7,529 nt of DNA from an uncultured Mycoplasmatota bacterium. Its GTDB lineage: Bacteria; Bacillota_I; Bacilli_A; RF39; UBA660. Positions 6,154 to 7,529 of this stretch are shown here, piece after piece. The notes under the pieces are model-generated. The model was not told where the DNA came from. It made no database searches and was given only the letters and a program-made list of their open reading frames with translations. The stretch lies in contig CAMGAM010000050.1 in the NCBI GenBank assembly GCA_946007485.1, positions 1 to 7,529 on the forward strand, read 5' to 3'. Numbering within the stretch: the stretch's first letter is position 1; each line of letters starts with the position of its first letter. The position numbers and the translations under genes are program-made.

Positions 6154-7042
6154 AGCTATCACCTACCGTACTTATAAATATTTCATTCAAACTAGGATCT
6201 TCAACACTAAACTTGTAAATATTATCAAACTTTGATATTTCCTTAAATAATGTACTTGTGTATTTTTCATCACTAATAGAAATAATATATTCATCTTTTT
6301 CTAATCTAATATCTTCTACTCCCTTACATTTCTTGATTTTATCAACATCAATATCCCCCTTAACATAAATATTTTTCTTCTTATAATCTCTCTTAATATC
6401 TTTAAGATAACCAGATATGACACTTTGGCCTTTTACCAGTACTACTAATCTATCACAGAATAGTTCTACATGTTCCATTCGATGAGATGAAAATATTATA
6501 CTTGTTCCCTTATCTTTAAACTCTAAAATCACTTTTTTAAATAACTCGACATTTATCGGATCTAGTCCAGAAAATGGTTCATCTAATATAAGTAATTTTG
6601 GATCATTAATAATTGCAGAAATAAATTGTATCTTCTGTTGATTACCTTTAGATAACTCTTTAATCTTCTTATTTTTATATTCACTTATTCCAAATATCTC
6701 TAACCAATAATCAAGTCTTTTCTCAATCTCATCAACTGGTATTGATTTTAATACCCCATAATATGTAATCTGTTCTAAGACTGTAAGTTTAGTCAAAAGA
6801 CTTCTCTCTTCGGTTAAAAAACCAATCTTATCAGTTATACTGTAATCTATCTTTTTTCCATCAAGAGTAATATTGCCGGTATAATCATCAATAAGTCCTA
6901 AAATCATTCTAAAAGTTGTCGTTTTTCCAGCTCCATTTAAACCCAACAACCCAAATATCTCTCCATCATTTACTTCAAAACTAAGATTATCCACTGCTAA
7001 CAAATCACCATATTTTTTCGATACATTTGATACCTTTAACAT
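6143..7042 (-). CDS. ABC transporter ATP-binding protein (NatA/YhaQ-like)
   Basis: Cytosolic ATPase that powers the adjacent ABC-2 permease. The 299 residues hold a complete nucleotide-binding domain. The Walker A GLNGAGKT is at 34-41, and a Q-loop region IGFLTEERSL at 73-82 has the EER of the NatA/YhaQ group. The signature LSKGNQQK is at 130-137, Walker B LLILDEP at 150-156, the D-loop SGLDP at 158-162 and the switch histidine in SSH at 185-187. The C-terminal ~80 residues, ending PSLNEIFISTVG, match the DUF4162 extension of this group. The start at 7042 is preceded by a strong AGGAGG, which overlaps the rnc stop region (9-bp gap). No catalytic residue is missing. The substrate cannot be read from the sequence; resistance, ion or lipid/peptide export are all possible. 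Confidence 0.94.
   Translation of the reverse strand: MLKVSNVSKKYGDLLAVDNLSFEVNDGEIFGLLGLNGAGKTTTFRMILGLIDDYTGNITLDGKKIDYSITDKIGFLTEERSLLTKLTVLEQITYYGVLKSIPVDEIEKRLDYWLEIFGISEYKNKKIKELSKGNQQKIQFISAIINDPKLLILDEPFSGLDPINVELFKKVILEFKDKGTSIIFSSHRMEHVELFCDRLVVLVKGQSVISGYLKDIKRDYKKKNIYVKGDIDVDKIKKCKGVEDIRLEKDEYIISISDEKYTSTLFKEISKFDNIYKFSVEDPSLNEIFISTVGDSYEK
6159..6164 (-). promoter_or_regulatory. Ribosome binding site that decides the permease start
   Basis: AGGTGA on the minus strand lies 5 nt before the ATG at 6153. The in-frame GTG at 6162 is part of this site and has no good site of its own, so the nine extra upstream bases should not be counted as coding. The site lies within the last codons of the ATPase gene. 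Confidence 0.7.
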
Positions 7043-7051
7043 AAATTCCTC

Positions 7052-7529
7052 CTATTTTGCTTGCTTTGATAAAGCTTCTTTAGCAGCTTCTTGCTCTGCT
7101 GATTTTTTACTACTCCCAATACCTCTTCCTAAAATATGTCCATCAACTTTAACCACACATTCAAACTTTTTATTATGTGCTGGTCCTTCTTCTTTAACTA
7201 TTTCATATATAACACTCTTCTTATCTGTTTGAACTAATTCCTGTAAAGTAGATTTATAATCATGTAGAAAATCAACTTTTTTCTCAATATATTTAACAAT
7301 TATTTTAAGAACCATCTCTTTAGTAAAATCAAGTCCCATATCTAAGTAAGTTGCTGCCACAAAAGCCTCAAATACATCTGCCAAAATTGTATTATTAGGT
7401 CCAGATTCAGCTTCACATCCCCCTAACTTAATATCTGTTTCAAATTTTAAATCATGTGCATATGTAGCTAGAGCCTCTTCACATACATAATTAGCTCTCA
7501 TCTTAGTCATTACACCTTCCGGTAAATGT
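7052..7529 (-). CDS. rnc: Ribonuclease III, C-terminal part (truncated by window edge)
   Basis: RNase III cleaves double-stranded RNA, including the rRNA precursor and regulatory duplexes. About 158 C-terminal residues are visible. The frame remains open to the high-coordinate edge with HLPEGVMTKMRANYV, matching the LPEGxLTxxRA motif inside the catalytic domain. The apparent ATG at 7510 is therefore an internal methionine, not the start. The second metal-binding motif ILADVFEAFVAATYLD is present, with the DxxE pair at residues 45 and 48 counted from that methionine. The dsRNA-binding domain follows (~83-150): DYKSTLQELVQ..., KKFECVVKVDG, GRGIGSSKKSAEQEAAKEAL. The first signature (NERLEFLGDAVL) must lie outside the window. 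The gene heads the visible part of the operon; its promoter is not visible. Confidence 0.96.
   Translation of the reverse strand, partial: HLPEGVMTKMRANYVCEEALATYAHDLKFETDIKLGGCEAESGPNNTILADVFEAFVAATYLDMGLDFTKEMVLKIIVKYIEKKVDFLHDYKSTLQELVQTDKKSVIYEIVKEEGPAHNKKFECVVKVDGHILGRGIGSSKKSAEQEAAKEALSKQAK

Noticed and set aside
7508..7510. ATG at 7510 with an SD-like AAGGTG upstream, as a possible start of a short RNase III-like protein
   Set aside because: The frame continues upstream to the window edge and encodes HLPEGV, part of the conserved LPEG motif. The SD-like bases are simply the Glu-Gly-Val codons of that motif.
1..7529. Mycoplasma genetic code (TGA = Trp)
   Set aside because: tdk, xer and the 279-aa gene end at TGA at family-typical or coupled positions. 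The Trp codons I checked, in the permease, the ATPase and the 495-aa gene, are TGG.
1..7529. CRISPR arrays, tRNA or rRNA genes, insertion sequences
   Set aside because: I saw no regularly spaced direct repeats, no cloverleaf-type tRNA signatures, no rRNA-like conserved stretches and no transposase motifs on either strand.

Overview
The window is strongly A+T-rich and every gene reads on the minus strand, so transcription runs from high to low coordinates. TGA is used as a stop (tdk, the xer gene, the 279-aa gene), and the tryptophan codons I checked are TGG. The Mycoplasma code is therefore not in use. The gene content (pyruvate phosphate dikinase, RNase III, a NatAB-like ABC exporter, a Xer-type recombinase) and the strong Shine-Dalgarno sites suggest a low-GC Firmicute, perhaps an uncultured gut Bacilli/Mollicutes relative such as RF39. 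That placement is an inference.

Layout, in order of transcription. (1) 7529-7052: the 3' part of rnc (RNase III), cut by the window edge. (2) 7042-6143 and 6153-4855: ATPase and permease of an ABC-2/NatAB-type exporter. (3) 4853-4014: an unrecognised 279-aa soluble protein, coupled by an ATGA overlap to (4) 4017-3139: a tyrosine recombinase of the XerC/XerD type. (5) 3120-2512: thymidine kinase, coupled by another ATGA overlap to (6) 2515-2360: a very acidic 51-aa small protein, whose end overlaps (7) 2370-883: an unrecognised 495-aa protein with two tandem ~85-aa C-terminal modules and a middle region that faintly resembles the HopA1-like effector/cyclase fold. Gaps are 18 bp or less, or genes overlap, throughout, so 7529-883 reads as one polycistron. 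It ends at a good intrinsic terminator at 797-833.

About 180 bp of apparently empty sequence follows. Then comes a well-formed sigma-A promoter (589-617) with a small inverted repeat upstream of it, and the 5' part of ppdK, which runs off the low-coordinate end.

The housekeeping genes (RNA processing, recombination, nucleotide salvage, central carbon metabolism) are ordinary. The part worth following up is the tail of the long operon: the 51-aa acidic ORF and the 495-aa repeat protein, which look translationally coupled to each other and to tdk. I do not recognise a described system there.
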